A program made the position numbers and the translations under genes. From positions 186,001-250,000 of the forward strand of contig NZ_CP044507.1 in assembly GCF_008831505.1 (NCBI RefSeq): a DNA stretch of 64,000 nucleotides, written 5' to 3'. The stretch is from Chryseobacterium sp. GTDB taxonomy: Bacteria; Bacteroidota; Bacteroidia; Flavobacteriales; Weeksellaceae. This document shows positions 1 to 9,441 of the stretch, in pieces; within the stretch, counting starts at the first letter, position 1; each line of letters opens with the position of its first letter. Below the pieces are notes generated by a model. The model saw only the letters and a program-made list of their open reading frames with translations. It did no database searches and was not told the origin of the DNA.

Positions 1-2200
1 TTATCGCGTCACGCGTAAGCTTCAGGTATTTGTTCAGTTCTGCAACTTTTTCACCGTTAATGATCACATCGGACGAGGGAGTAAAGGAGTGGGTATCATC
101 GGCTACCGCGATTCCTACATTGCTCTGTTTCAGGGCGCCGGCGTCATTCAGGCCATCTCCCAGCATTGCGACTTTCTGACCTTTGTCCTGCAGCTCGCGT
201 ATAAAATTCAGCTTGCTTTCCGGATCCTGGTTAAACTTCATTTCCTGCGCCGTCGGAATCATGCTGCGCAGGTGGGCTTCCTCAGAAGAATTGTCTCCAC
301 TAAGCACATGTATTTGATAGCTAGTCAATTTGCCAAAGAGCCCGGGCAGATTTTCGCGGTATTCATTCTTAAAAATAAACCTTCCTAAGAACTCATTATT
401 TTTGCTGATGTAAACCGCAGTCTCCATGTGCTGTGACTGCTGCCCATTGAAACTTGCAGAACCAATTTTGTAATGTTGTCCGCGTACCGTTGCGCTGTAA
501 CCTTTGGACGGAATGTCCTGAAAGCCTTCTGCTTCAAAATAAGAATCCTCAACATCCAGAAACTGGTACAGTGATTTTGAAAGGGGATGATTGGAGTTCT
601 TCAGCAGTGATTTTAGGTTTAGCAGGTCGGCTTCTGCAATTTCCTGCCCGGCATAATTGATGCTCGACTTCTTGCTTTGGGTAATTGTGCCCGTCTTGTC
701 GAAAACAAGAGTACCCACCTTAGCCAGTTTTTCGATCGTCAGTGTGTCCTTCACGTAAAATTTATTCCTCCCCAGAATCCGCATGATATGACCAAAAGTA
801 AAAGGAGCCGAAAGCGCGAGGGCACAGGGGCACGCTACAATCAGTATGGCTGATACTACCTGCCACATTTTCTCTGCATCGATGCGGATCCAGTAAATTG
901 CGGCCAGCAGGGTAATTGCCAGAATAATGATAGTGAAATACTTGCTTATGGTGTTCGTAAGTGTATCCAGACCGGTTTCGTGCTTTTTGAAGGCTTCTTT
1001 GTTCCAGAGTTGGGTTAGGTAACTCTGGTCTACATTTTTGATGGCTTCTACTTCCAGGATGGAACCGATCTGTTTTCCGCCCGCAAATATCTTGTCGCCG
1101 GGTTGCTTCGTTACAGTGGCGCTTTCGCCGGTGATGAAGCTGTTGTCTATATTGCCGGAGCCGCTTATCAGTATAGAGTCTACCGGTATAATTTCATGGT
1201 TGCGCACCATGATTCTGTCGCCTATCTTCAGTTCGGACAGCAGGATGTTTTCCTGTTTCCCGTTAAAGTCCAACCGTGTAACAGCGATAGGGTAAAAAGA
1301 CTTATAGTCGCGGTCGTAAGAAAGTGCGCTGTAAGTTCTTTTCTGGAAGAACTTGCCCAGAAGCATAAAGAAGAGCAGTCCGCAAAGGGTGTCGAAATAG
1401 CCCGGGCCATAATCTGTTACGACTTCATATATGCTTCGGCCATACAGAACAAGTATACCAAGTACAATCGGCACGTCTATATTGATGACTTTATTCCGCA
1501 AGCCGTAAACCGCCGATTTGAAATAATCCGAAGCCGAATAGAAAACTACCGGCGTGGAAAGCAGGAAAAGAATGAATCTGAAAAGATGTTTATATTTATC
1601 AAACCAGAAATCCGTAGAGCCTAGAATTTCGCCCGCATATTCCGGGTAGGAGAAAAACATTCCGTTCCCGAAGGCAAATCCCGCGATACCCAGTTTGATG
1701 AGGAGGCTTTTGTCCCAGTGTTCATCTTTGCGGTCGGCAGTTTCCATATTGATAACCGGTTTATATCCCAGGTTAGTGAGGAAAGTGGCCAGCTCACTAA
1801 GTTTCAGCTGATGATGGTTAAATGATATCTGCACCGTTTTCCTCGTAAAATTAACCTGCGAATAGCGGATCTCCGGTTTCAAGGTGTGCAGGCTTTCCAG
1901 CAGCCAAATGCAGGAAGAGCAGTGTATAACAGGAATTTTAAACGTAACCAGGGTGGTTTCACCTTCAGAAAAATCTGTAACATTAGTGAAGATTTCCGGT
2001 GTATCCAGATAGCCGTATTCCAGGGAGTTTTCGTCCGGCCTCACCCCGGAATTGCGGTTCAGTTCATAAAAAGTCCCGAGATTATTAAGGTTCAGGATTT
2101 CATAAACCGATTTGCATCCGTTACAGCAAAAAATTCTGCTGTCGTAGCTTATGCGCTCTTTTTCTGCAGGTTGCCCGCAGTGAAAACAATTATCTGACAC
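1..2200 (-). CDS. ccoI: Heavy-metal (copper) translocating P1B-type ATPase, CcoI/FixI-like, 3' end outside window
   Basis: Inner-membrane copper-transporting P-type ATPase of the CcoI/FixI type, which supplies copper for cbb3 oxidase assembly. About 733 codons are present; the C-terminus lies beyond base 1. The N-terminus has a zinc-ribbon-like CFHCG...CCNGC segment, then a heavy-metal domain with CSSC, transmembrane helices, the CPC metal motif (CPCALAL) in the membrane, the DKTGT phosphorylation site and the GDGLNDAGAL hinge. The start is GTG at 2200: an in-frame TAG lies just upstream with no ATG between, and the SDNCFHC N-terminus fits the family. It diverges from a Crp/Fnr regulator, a common arrangement for microaerobic respiration genes. 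The cco oxidase genes are not in view, so the specific CcoI role is inferred from architecture. Confidence 0.85.
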   Translation of the reverse strand, partial: MSDNCFHCGQPAEKERISYDSRIFCCNGCKSVYEILNLNNLGTFYELNRNSGVRPDENSLEYGYLDTPEIFTNVTDFSEGETTLVTFKIPVIHCSSCIWLLESLHTLKPEIRYSQVNFTRKTVQISFNHHQLKLSELATFLTNLGYKPVINMETADRKDEHWDKSLLIKLGIAGFAFGNGMFFSYPEYAGEILGSTDFWFDKYKHLFRFILFLLSTPVVFYSASDYFKSAVYGLRNKVINIDVPIVLGILVLYGRSIYEVVTDYGPGYFDTLCGLLFFMLLGKFFQKRTYSALSYDRDYKSFYPIAVTRLDFNGKQENILLSELKIGDRIMVRNHEIIPVDSILISGSGNIDNSFITGESATVTKQPGDKIFAGGKQIGSILEVEAIKNVDQSYLTQLWNKEAFKKHETGLDTLTNTISKYFTIIILAITLLAAIYWIRIDAEKMWQVVSAILIVACPCALALSAPFTFGHIMRILGRNKFYVKDTLTIEKLAKVGTLVFDKTGTITQSKKSSINYAGQEIAEADLLNLKSLLKNSNHPLSKSLYQFLDVEDSYFEAEGFQDIPSKGYSATVRGQHYKIGSASFNGQQSQHMETAVYISKNNEFLGRFIFKNEYRENLPGLFGKLTSYQIHVLSGDNSSEEAHLRSMIPTAQEMKFNQDPESKLNFIRELQDKGQKVAMLGDGLNDAGALKQSNVGIAVADDTHSFTPSSDVIINGEKVAELNKYLKLTRDAI

Positions 2201-2221
2201 AGTACTTCTATATATGACCTA

Positions 2222-2229
2222 CAAAAATA
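2222..2229 (-). promoter_or_regulatory. Putative -7 element for the P-type ATPase
   Basis: TATTTTTG on the minus strand matches the Bacteroidetes consensus TAnnTTTG and lies 21 nt before the GTG start at 2200. No convincing -33 TTG is visible. Confidence 0.5.
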
Positions 2230-2241
2230 GGCCAAAAAAGG

Positions 2242-2272
2242 TTGTCCCTACGGTATAAAAATCCTACTTTTG
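2242..2272 (+). promoter_or_regulatory. Putative promoter of the Crp/Fnr gene
   Basis: TTG at 2242-2244 and TACTTTTG at 2265-2272, with a 20-bp spacer, fit the Bacteroidetes -33/-7 pattern. The gene starts at 2292. The two divergent promoters share under 100 bp, so one regulator could act on both. Confidence 0.6.
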
Positions 2273-2291
2273 CTGATAAATATCATAAAAA

Positions 2292-3005
2292 ATGTCGCAG
2301 GAAAAACAGGTGATTTTAGAGGCCAGCATCAGGGATATTTTCAGCAAAGAAAGCCTGAAGGAAAGGCTGTCTGCTGAAGATTTTGAACGATACCAGTCGG
2401 CTACTGAAACTGTGAGCTATCATAAGGGTGAAATTCTTTTTGATGAGCAGGAACTTCCAAAAAGTGTTTTTTATCTGCATGAAGGTACCGCCAAACTCTC
2501 CAAACAGGGTGCTTACGGCAAGGAACAGATCCTTAGATTCATTAAGGAAGGCGATATCATCGGTTACAGATCACTGCTGTGCGGCGAAAATTTCCAGGCT
2601 AAAGCAGAAGCGATGACGGATGTGCAGGCTACCAAAATACCGGCGGACCTGTTTATGCATCTGCTGGAACATGACAGTAAGATGTCTTTCGTAATGCTTC
2701 AGAAAATAGCATTTGAATTAGGCGAAAGTTCAAACACAGTTACCTTTTTGGCACAGAAAACTGTCCGCGAACGGCTTGCCGAAATCCTTCTTTTACTGGA
2801 GCAGAAGCTTGGAACCGATCCGGAGGGCTTCATCAAGATCTCACTTACACGCGAAGAGATTGCCAACCTTATCGGTACAGCCACCGAAAGTGCCATCCGC
2901 CTGATTTCCGAATTCAAGCAGGACAGCCTTATTGAAACCGAAGGCCGCAATATCCGGATCCTTAACCACGAGAAACTCATCAAGTTGGGACATGTGGTTC
3001 TTTAA
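2292..3005 (+). CDS. Crp/Fnr family transcriptional regulator
   Basis: Cytoplasmic DNA-binding regulator of 237 aa, the usual length for the family. Residues ~20-150 form the cyclic-nucleotide-binding-like beta-roll (YHKGEILFDEQ, then GDIIGYRSLL), followed by a dimerisation helix. A winged helix-turn-helix around residues 180-215 contains LTREEIANLIGTATESAIR. Only one cysteine (SLLCGEN) is present, so the N-terminal Cys cluster of oxygen-sensing FNR is missing and the signal is unknown. It diverges from the copper ATPase, which suggests control of respiration or copper genes; that link is inference. Confidence 0.88.
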   Translation: MSQEKQVILEASIRDIFSKESLKERLSAEDFERYQSATETVSYHKGEILFDEQELPKSVFYLHEGTAKLSKQGAYGKEQILRFIKEGDIIGYRSLLCGENFQAKAEAMTDVQATKIPADLFMHLLEHDSKMSFVMLQKIAFELGESSNTVTFLAQKTVRERLAEILLLLEQKLGTDPEGFIKISLTREEIANLIGTATESAIRLISEFKQDSLIETEGRNIRILNHEKLIKLGHVVL

Positions 3006-3077
3006 CTGAGAGTCTGTTCACCTCAGGGCCCTGTGCCCAACTGTCCTTCACCGGACAATAATCCATAAAAAACAACC

Positions 3078-3893
3078 ATGTCTGTACATTCAGAACTTAA
3101 GAAAATTACCACCGAAACTTTGCGGAAGATGAAGTTTGACGGTGAAAAGATCACCATGCTTACTGCATACGATTTTACAACGGCAAAGATGGTGGACAGC
3201 GGTGGAGTGGATTCCATTCTTGTAGGCGATTCTGCCGCCAATGTGATGGCCGGTTATGAAACCACTTTACCGATAACACTGGACCAGATGATATATCATA
3301 CCCAGTGTGTGGTGCGCGGAGTGGAAAGAGCGCTGGTTGTGGCTGACCTACCTTTCGGGACCTACCAGAGTAATTCGGACAAGGCCCTGGAGTCGGCCGT
3401 ACGTATGATGAAAGAGGGTGGTGCCCACGCCATTAAGATTGAGGGCGGTGTTGAGATCGAGAAATCCATTAAGAAAATAGTAAATGCCGGTATTCCCGTA
3501 ATGGGCCATCTCGGACTTACGCCACAGTCCATTTACCAGTTCGGAACCTATAAAGTAAGAGCTAAGGAAGATGCCGAAGCCGAAAAACTTTTAAGTGACG
3601 CTAAACTTCTGGAAGAACTGGGCTGTTTCGCGCTGGTGCTTGAGAAAATTCCGGCGGGACTTGCGAAAAAGGTTTCCGAAAGCATTTCTATTCCAACTAT
3701 CGGAATTGGTGCAGGTGCCGATTGTGACGGTCAGGTCCTGGTTTATCACGATATGGTTGGAATGAACAAAGGCTTTTCACCGAAATTTTTAAGACGTTAC
3801 CGCGACCTCTATACGGAAATCACGAGCGCAGTATCTGAGTATGTAAAGGATGTTAAGTCCGCGGATTTCCCTAACCAAAACGAAAGTTATTAA
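3078..3893 (+). CDS. panB: 3-methyl-2-oxobutanoate hydroxymethyltransferase
   Basis: Catalyses the first committed step of pantothenate (coenzyme A) synthesis, transferring a hydroxymethyl group from 5,10-methylene-THF to 2-oxoisovalerate to give ketopantoate. The 271 aa match the family length. Recognisable segments are [14 protein letters not shown] near residue 25, the metal/substrate segment [24 protein letters not shown], and [13 protein letters not shown]. The ATG at 3078 fits the family N-terminus. It is followed with no gap by a small membrane protein (TAA at 3891-3893, ATG at 3894), so the two are probably co-transcribed. Confidence 0.97.
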   Translation: MSVHSELKKITTETLRKMKFDGEKITMLTAYDFTTAKMVDSGGVDSILVGDSAANVMAGYETTLPITLDQMIYHTQCVVRGVERALVVADLPFGTYQSNSDKALESAVRMMKEGGAHAIKIEGGVEIEKSIKKIVNAGIPVMGHLGLTPQSIYQFGTYKVRAKEDAEAEKLLSDAKLLEELGCFALVLEKIPAGLAKKVSESISIPTIGIGAGADCDGQVLVYHDMVGMNKGFSPKFLRRYRDLYTEITSAVSEYVKDVKSADFPNQNESY

Positions 3894-4220
3894 ATGAAAA
3901 ATACCCAAATGATTCAGGGCATCCTGTCGATCGCGGCAATATTCTGCCTGGTTGTGGGCTGGTTCAATTTGTTTTCGCCGGAAATCAACGCTCTTCTGTC
4001 CCAAAAAATCTTTTATATCTTAATTGGAGCCAGTTTCTTCTTCCAGGCTCCGTTTTTGAGCAATCCAAAAATGCGCTATCCCATGTATCTGGCTGCAGCC
4101 TTCTGCATTATAGGTGCATTGCTTCCGGACAGTTTGAATCTTCAGTTCCTTAAAACCGCAGGTTTGTTTGGTGGTGTACTTCTGTCCATCTTCAACCGGC
4201 CGCGTCAGGTTCGTAACTAA
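3894..4220 (+). CDS. Small four-helix membrane protein of unknown function
   Basis: 108 aa, not recognised. Four hydrophobic stretches (about residues 5-26, 38-57, 63-80, 87-102) predict an integral inner-membrane protein with very short loops. Its ATG directly follows the panB stop codon, so translational coupling with panB is likely. Nothing in the sequence links it to pantothenate metabolism beyond this position. Confidence 0.7.
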   Translation: MKNTQMIQGILSIAAIFCLVVGWFNLFSPEINALLSQKIFYILIGASFFFQAPFLSNPKMRYPMYLAAAFCIIGALLPDSLNLQFLKTAGLFGGVLLSIFNRPRQVRN

Positions 4221-4316
4221 AATTTGCCCAATCATTTTGTAATCAAATCAGGATATTACTGTTGTTAAAAGCAGCAGTATGTCCTATGTCGTAATCCGAA
4301 AACCGCCAAATTCCCG

Positions 4317-4324
4317 TACTTTTG
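4317..4324 (+). promoter_or_regulatory. Putative -7 element of the pseudouridine synthase gene
   Basis: TACTTTTG lies 9 nt before the ATG at 4334 and 15 nt before a second in-frame ATG at 4340, so the leader would be only a few bases long. Confidence 0.55.
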
Positions 4325-4333
4325 CTTTTTTTA

Positions 4334-5044
4334 ATGAATATGGGAAATGCAAAGCTGCAGTTTGAGGCTTCACAAATCGTTTTTGAAGATAATCATCTAC
4401 TTATCGTCAACAAAGGAACGGGTCAGCTTGTACAGGGCGACAAGACCGGCGACCACTCTTTGCTGGACCTTATAAAGGATTTCATCAAAAAAAGAGATGC
4501 CAAGCCAGGTAATGTTTTCCTGGGGCTGGTGCACCGGATAGACAGGCCTACTTCCGGTTTGGTGATCTACGCCAAGACTTCCAAAGCGCTCACAAGGCTG
4601 ACCCAAATGGTTAAGAACCGGGAAATCAAAAAAACCTATTGGGCAGTTGTGCCCAAAGTTGAAATCCCCGAAAAGCAGCGCCTTATCCATTATCTTCAGA
4701 AAAACGAGAAGACAAATAAGGCAACTGTCTTTATCAAACCCACAGATAATGCCAAGGAATCCATCCTCAACTATCAACTGATAAAGACCCTGGACAATTT
4801 CCAGTTGCTTGAAGTTGACCTCGAAACGGGCCGTCATCACCAAATCAGGGCGCAGTTATCCAAGATAGGTGTTCCTATAAAAGGCGACCTTAAATACGGT
4901 GCCGCCCGGTCCAATCCGGACGGTGGCATTCATCTGCATGCGCGGCATTTAGAGTTTGAACATCCTGTTACCCATCACAACATCCGTGTAACCGCGCCGG
5001 TGCCTCTGCACGATGCGGTTTGGAAAGCTTGCGAAGAGGAATAA
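4334..5044 (+). CDS. RluA-family RNA pseudouridine synthase
   Basis: Isomerises specific uridines in rRNA or tRNA to pseudouridine. The catalytic motif is visible as GLVHRIDRPTSGLVIYAKT, where the Asp of HRID is the nucleophile. Downstream family segments include ETGRHHQIRAQL and GDLKYGA. About 236 aa; no N-terminal S4 domain, so it is a short RluA-type enzyme rather than RluC/RluD. An upstream in-frame TTG (4322) falls inside the -7 element, so ATG 4334, or 4340 (MGNAKLQF), is the better start. The target RNA cannot be told from sequence. Confidence 0.88.
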   Translation: MNMGNAKLQFEASQIVFEDNHLLIVNKGTGQLVQGDKTGDHSLLDLIKDFIKKRDAKPGNVFLGLVHRIDRPTSGLVIYAKTSKALTRLTQMVKNREIKKTYWAVVPKVEIPEKQRLIHYLQKNEKTNKATVFIKPTDNAKESILNYQLIKTLDNFQLLEVDLETGRHHQIRAQLSKIGVPIKGDLKYGAARSNPDGGIHLHARHLEFEHPVTHHNIRVTAPVPLHDAVWKACEEE

Positions 5045-5062
5045 ACGCAGGCGGGACTGAAC

Positions 5063-5850
5063 GGTCTTCAGTTCACCGGATTTCACTGTGTCCTCTGTTC
5101 AAACCTCCGTATTCTCCGTGGTTAATAAAAAACCCACTTCCTGAGGATCAAAACCCACTTTGTGTCCTTTTGAAAACCATTGTGCTCTTTGTGGTTAAAT
5201 AGATCAACTGCTTTTTCAATTCTGGCTCTTCAAAATATTTTGGGGTTGCTTCGCTACGCTTCGTTCTGGTCGCAATGACGGCTTTGTGAAAGTGGTGCCG
5301 CACTTATTCTTTTTACTTTTGCCTGGGTCTTCAGTTCACCCGATTTCACTTTGTCCTCTGTTCAAACCTCCGTATTCTCGGTGGTTAATAAAAACCCCAC
5401 TTCCTAAGGATCAAAACCCACTTTGTGTCCTTTTGAACCATTGTGCTCTTTGTGGTTAAATAAATCCACTACTTTTTCAACTCTGGCTCTTCAAAATATT
5501 TTGGGGTTGCTTCGCTACGCTTCGTTCTGGTCGCAATGACGGCGTTGTGAAAGTGGTGCCGCACTTACTCTTTATACTTTTGCCCTGGGTCTTCAGTTCA
5601 CCCGATTTCGCTGTGACCTCTGTTCAAACCTCCGTATTCTCGGTGGTTAATAAAAAAACCACTTCCTGAGGATCAAAACCCACTTTGTGTCCTTTTGAAA
5701 ACCATTGTGCTCTTTGTGGTTAAATAAATCCACTACTTTTTCAACTCTGGCTCTTCAAAATATTTTGGGGTTGCTTCGCTACGCTTCGTTCTGGTCGCAA
5801 TGACGGCATTGTGAAAGTGTTGCCGCACTTACTCTTTTTACTTTTGCCCT
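5063..5850. repeat. Three tandem copies of a ~263-bp non-coding repeat
   Basis: Copies begin at 5063, 5326 and 5588 (periods 263 and 262 bp) and are nearly identical; a few bases of a fourth unit may follow at 5851. Each unit has two related GTGGTTAA-ending blocks about 85 bp apart, a segment reading GGGGTTGCTTCGCTACGCTT, a GGTCGCAATGACGG segment, and a TACTTTTG box near its end (5314-5321, 5575-5582, 5839-5846). Reading frames through it are short and unconserved. This repeat fills the 893-bp gap between the pseudouridine synthase and aconitase; nothing else was recognised there except the aconitase terminator. Confidence 0.92.
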
Positions 5851-5882
5851 GGCGCTTCAAACCCAGTACATAAGCATAGTAA

Positions 5883-5914
5883 ACAGAAAAGACCGCAACA
5901 ATCGCTGCGGTCTT
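5883..5914 (-). terminator. Rho-independent terminator of the aconitase gene
   Basis: Stem AAGACCGCA (5889-5897) pairs with TGCGGTCTT (5906-5914) across an 8-nt loop. Read on the minus strand it is followed by a T-rich tail. Confidence 0.8.
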
Positions 5915-5937
5915 CCTTATATGACTATTATGTACTG

Positions 5938-8220
5938 TTACATTGCTGCCTGTCTTGCTGCTTCAGCTGCAATAAGGTTGAGTGCGGATCCTGCTTTGAA
6001 CCAGTCGATCTGCTGCTCGTTGTACGTGTGGTTTGCCATAATGGTGTCTTTCGTACCGTCGGCATGTACGATTTCCAAAGTAAGTGGCTTGCCAGGTGCA
6101 AACTGATCCAGATCCAGGAAGTTTACGGTGTCATCCTCTTCAAACTTCTCGTAATCTGCTTCGTTCTGGAAAGTTAGACCTAACATCCCCTGCTTCTTAA
6201 GGTTGGTCTCGTGAATCCTTGCGAAAGACTTCACAAGAACCGCCATCACGCCAAGATGCCTTGGCTCCATAGCGGCGTGCTCACGGGAAGAACCTTCACC
6301 GTAGTTCTGGTCGCCCACAACAATTGAAGAGATACCTGCTGCCTTGTAAGCTCTGGCAACCTTAGGAACTTCATCATATTCGCCCGTAAGCTGGTTTTTC
6401 ACCTTATTGGTTTCCATGTTATAAGCATTTATGGCGCCGATAAGCATGTTGTTTGAAATATTATCCAGGTGACCTCTGTACTTTAACCATGGGCCCGCCA
6501 TAGAAATGTGGTCGGTGGTACATTTTCCGAAGGCTTTTATCAGAACTTTAGCACCCGTAATGTTCTGCCCGTCCCATGGTTTAAAGGGTTCCAGCAACTG
6601 AAGTCTGTCTGAAGCCGGGTCTACCGCAACCTGAACATGAGATCCATCCTCAGATGGAGCCTGGTAGCCGTTATCGTCCACTGCAAAACCTCTTGGAGGA
6701 AGTTCAAAACCGTTAGGTTCATTCAGTTTAATTTGCTCACCGTTTTGGTTAGTCAGTGTATCGGTGATAGGGTTGAAATCCAGTCTCCCTGAAATTGCAA
6801 CTGCGGCAACCATTTCCGGAGAGGCTACAAATGCATGGGTATTTGGGTTGCCATCGGCTCTCTTCGCAAAGTTTCTGTTGAAGGAGTGGATGATTGAGTT
6901 TTTCTCGCCTTTTTCAGCACCTTCTCTGTCCCACTGACCTATACATGGTCCGCAGGCATTTGTAAAGATTCTGGCCGATTCAAACTTTCTGAAGGAATCC
7001 AGGAAGCCGTCTCTTTCTGCGGTGAATTTCACCTGCTCGGAACCGGGGTTGATACCTAAGATTGCTTTTGGCTTCACGCCTTTGGCAACAGCATCCTCAA
7101 CAATTGAAGCTGCTCTGGACAAATCTTCGTAGGAGGAGTTGGTACATGATCCGATAAGTGCCCATTCCACATCCAGCGGCCAGCCGTTAGCTTCAGCCTT
7201 TGCTCTGAATTCGGAAACGGGAGTCGCCAAATCCGGAGTAAACGGACCGTTCAGATGAGGTGCAAGTTCATCAAGATTGATCTCGATTACCTGATCGAAG
7301 TACATTTCCGGATTTGCGTAAACCTCCGCATCACCGGTCAGGTGTTCTGCAATCTGGTCAGCAGCATCTACAACGTCCTGTCTGCCGGTGGCAGCAAGGT
7401 ATCTTCTCATTGAATCATCATAACCGAATGTAGAAGTTGTAGCTCCGATTTCTGCACCCATGTTACAGATAGTTCCTTTTCCTGTGGCAGAAAGGTTTTG
7501 TGCTCCTTCGCCGAAATATTCAACGATGCAGCCTGTCCCTCCTTTCACAGTCAGGATTCCGGCTACTTTCAGGATAACGTCTTTTGCAGAGGTCCAGCCG
7601 TTCAGTTTTCCGGTTAATTTAACACCGATAAGTTTAGGCATCTTAAGTTCCCACGCCATTCCGGCCATTACATCTACAGCATCAGCACCACCAACACCTA
7701 TGGCTACCATACCCAAACCACCTGCGTTTACAGTGTGTGAGTCGGTACCAATCATCATTCCGCCGGGGAATGCGTAATTTTCCAGTACAACCTGATGAAT
7801 GATCCCTGCGCCCGGTTTCCAGAATCCAATACCGTATTTGTCGCAAACAGAACTCAGGAAATTAAATACTTCAGAGTTTTTGTTAATGCCTTCCTGTAAA
7901 TCGGCTTCAGCACCAACACGTGCCTGGATCAGGTGATCTGCGTGTGCTGTAGATGGTACTGCCACCTTGGCTTTACCAGCCTGCATAAACTGAAGAAGTG
8001 CCATTTGCGCAGTAGCATCCTGCATGGCCACACGGTCCGGTGCAAAATCCACATAAGAATTACCTCTTTCGTAGGCCTGAGTGGCATTTCCTTCCCAAAG
8101 GTGTGTATAAAGGATTTTTTCAGAAAGTGTTAGTGGCTTACCTACGGCTGCTCTTGCTGCGGCAACTCTCTCAGGATAACGCTCATACACTTTTTTGATC
8201 ATATCAAGGTCGAATGTCAT
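5938..8220 (-). CDS. acn: Aconitate hydratase
   Basis: TCA-cycle enzyme interconverting citrate and isocitrate through a [4Fe-4S] cluster. The 760 aa length and the N-terminus match the mitochondrial-type aconitase found in Bacteroidetes rather than E. coli AcnA or AcnB. Predicted cluster ligands are C359 (IGSCTNSS), C423 and C426 ([10 protein letters not shown]). The C-terminal swivel domain carries [17 protein letters not shown]. It is a single-gene transcript by layout: a terminator follows at 5883-5914 and a TAAATTTG box lies upstream at 8253-8260. Confidence 0.97.
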   Translation of the reverse strand: MTFDLDMIKKVYERYPERVAAARAAVGKPLTLSEKILYTHLWEGNATQAYERGNSYVDFAPDRVAMQDATAQMALLQFMQAGKAKVAVPSTAHADHLIQARVGAEADLQEGINKNSEVFNFLSSVCDKYGIGFWKPGAGIIHQVVLENYAFPGGMMIGTDSHTVNAGGLGMVAIGVGGADAVDVMAGMAWELKMPKLIGVKLTGKLNGWTSAKDVILKVAGILTVKGGTGCIVEYFGEGAQNLSATGKGTICNMGAEIGATTSTFGYDDSMRRYLAATGRQDVVDAADQIAEHLTGDAEVYANPEMYFDQVIEINLDELAPHLNGPFTPDLATPVSEFRAKAEANGWPLDVEWALIGSCTNSSYEDLSRAASIVEDAVAKGVKPKAILGINPGSEQVKFTAERDGFLDSFRKFESARIFTNACGPCIGQWDREGAEKGEKNSIIHSFNRNFAKRADGNPNTHAFVASPEMVAAVAISGRLDFNPITDTLTNQNGEQIKLNEPNGFELPPRGFAVDDNGYQAPSEDGSHVQVAVDPASDRLQLLEPFKPWDGQNITGAKVLIKAFGKCTTDHISMAGPWLKYRGHLDNISNNMLIGAINAYNMETNKVKNQLTGEYDEVPKVARAYKAAGISSIVVGDQNYGEGSSREHAAMEPRHLGVMAVLVKSFARIHETNLKKQGMLGLTFQNEADYEKFEEDDTVNFLDLDQFAPGKPLTLEIVHADGTKDTIMANHTYNEQQIDWFKAGSALNLIAAEAARQAAM

Positions 8221-8252
8221 ATCTGTATGTTTTATTTGAAAATTTAGAAACC

Positions 8253-8260
8253 CAAATTTA
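8253..8260 (-). promoter_or_regulatory. Putative -7 element of the aconitase gene
   Basis: TAAATTTG on the minus strand, 32 nt before the ATG at 8220. Confidence 0.5.
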
Positions 8261-8367
8261 CGAATTTTTAAGTTTAAAACAGTTTATACCCATTTAGAAT
8301 AAGTATAAATAGAATGCAGCGAATCTATGGTGACTGCCTGAGGAACGCAATTGACGATGGTCCAGTT

Positions 8368-9372
8368 CTAAGTTGAGGCGTTATGCTTGTCTGTCTGCGC
8401 GATATTTTCTGAATTCCATTCTATTTTTTTCACGAAGGTATTCTGGCGCACCGGGCATTCCCACAATTCGCAGATCTCACATGAGAATGGTTTGCAGTCG
8501 TCCATATGAAAGTTGAACTCAATTCGCCTTGAAGAGTTTTCGGCAATGAGTTTTACAGCGTCCTCCATCTGTTGGTGGGCTTCCCGCAGTTCCAGATACC
8601 AGGGCAGGGTGAGGTGTGCGTCTATGTGCAGGCCGCTTCCGTGCTGCTGGATCCGCGTGTTATGGAGGTCTATCCACTGCGGCCGCCGGTTGTCATTCAT
8701 CACTTTGGCCAGTTTTGCAAGCATTCCTAAGTCAGCTTCGTCCATAATTCCGCTCAGTGCCCTGCGGATAATCCTGTAACCGATGAAGATTATATAAACT
8801 CCGAAAATAAATGCCACGGCGGCATCCAGCCAATAGATTTTTGTATAGTATACGAGAATCATACTTAACACTACACCTACTGTGGTTAAGGTATCGCTCT
8901 GGAGATGTTTTCCCGAACTCTGGAGAACGGGCGAATTCTCCTTCAGCCCCTTTCGGTATGAAATGTATCCCATCAGGTAATTGATTCCGGCGGTTACAGC
9001 GATGATTAGGATTCCCCAATCCAGTTGTTTGGGAATATTACCGTGCAGAAGTGAATCGGCAGCTTCCACAATGATAATGATACCGGCAAAGATAATCAGC
9101 GCTCCCTCTACGCCGGACGTTACAAATTCAACCTTGCCGTGCCCGTAGGGATGCTCAACATCTTTCGGTTTGGCTGCCAGGTAAAGTGAGTACAGACCCA
9201 TGAATCCTGCCACAATATTCACGATGCTTTCCATGGCATCGGAAAATACCGCATCCGAATTGGTGAGGTGCCATGCCACCAGTTTGGCGATAAACAGGAC
9301 AATACCCACCAAAGCCACATTCCTCTGGAAGGCAAAGTTTTTCCTGGGTGAATCTTGAATTTCTGACTTCAT
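8368..9372 (-). CDS. Cation diffusion facilitator (CDF) metal exporter with Cys-rich C-terminal tail
   Basis: Inner-membrane divalent-cation/proton antiporter, 334 aa. About five to six helices occupy residues ~15-200, with metal-site motifs SDAMESIV and GKHLQSD. The cytoplasmic domain follows, with WIDLHNTRIQQHGSGLHID. Unusually, the tail after the usual fold carries four cysteines, C293, C298, C301 and C306 (C-x4-C-x2-C-x4-C), preceded by HMDD, which looks like an extra metal site. The start is ATG at 9372; the longer frame begins with TTG. The transported metal (Zn, Fe, Mn or Co) cannot be assigned. Confidence 0.9.
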   Translation of the reverse strand: MKSEIQDSPRKNFAFQRNVALVGIVLFIAKLVAWHLTNSDAVFSDAMESIVNIVAGFMGLYSLYLAAKPKDVEHPYGHGKVEFVTSGVEGALIIFAGIIIIVEAADSLLHGNIPKQLDWGILIIAVTAGINYLMGYISYRKGLKENSPVLQSSGKHLQSDTLTTVGVVLSMILVYYTKIYWLDAAVAFIFGVYIIFIGYRIIRRALSGIMDEADLGMLAKLAKVMNDNRRPQWIDLHNTRIQQHGSGLHIDAHLTLPWYLELREAHQQMEDAVKLIAENSSRRIEFNFHMDDCKPFSCEICELWECPVRQNTFVKKIEWNSENIAQTDKHNAST

Positions 9373-9410
9373 ATTACATATCAATAAGGCTGAATGTTTG
9401 AGCCTTCTAA

Positions 9411-9437
9411 TAAAAAATGCTCACCTGAGTGAGCATT
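9411..9437 (-). terminator. Terminator of asd
   Basis: Perfect 9-bp stem (9416-9424 with 9429-9437) and CTGA loop, followed on the minus strand by a run of six T. It lies 4 nt beyond the asd stop codon. Confidence 0.85.
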
Positions 9438-9441
9438 CATT

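Noticed and set aside
3041-3057. Short inverted repeat TGTCC/GGACA between the regulator gene and panB
   Set aside because: Only a 5-bp stem with no T-run; too weak to call a terminator or operator.
5020-5202. 60-aa open frame at the start of the tandem repeat
   Set aside because: It begins inside the preceding gene and is not maintained in the other repeat copies.
5063-5850. CRISPR array
   Set aside because: The unit is 263 bp with no short-repeat/variable-spacer pattern and no cas genes nearby.
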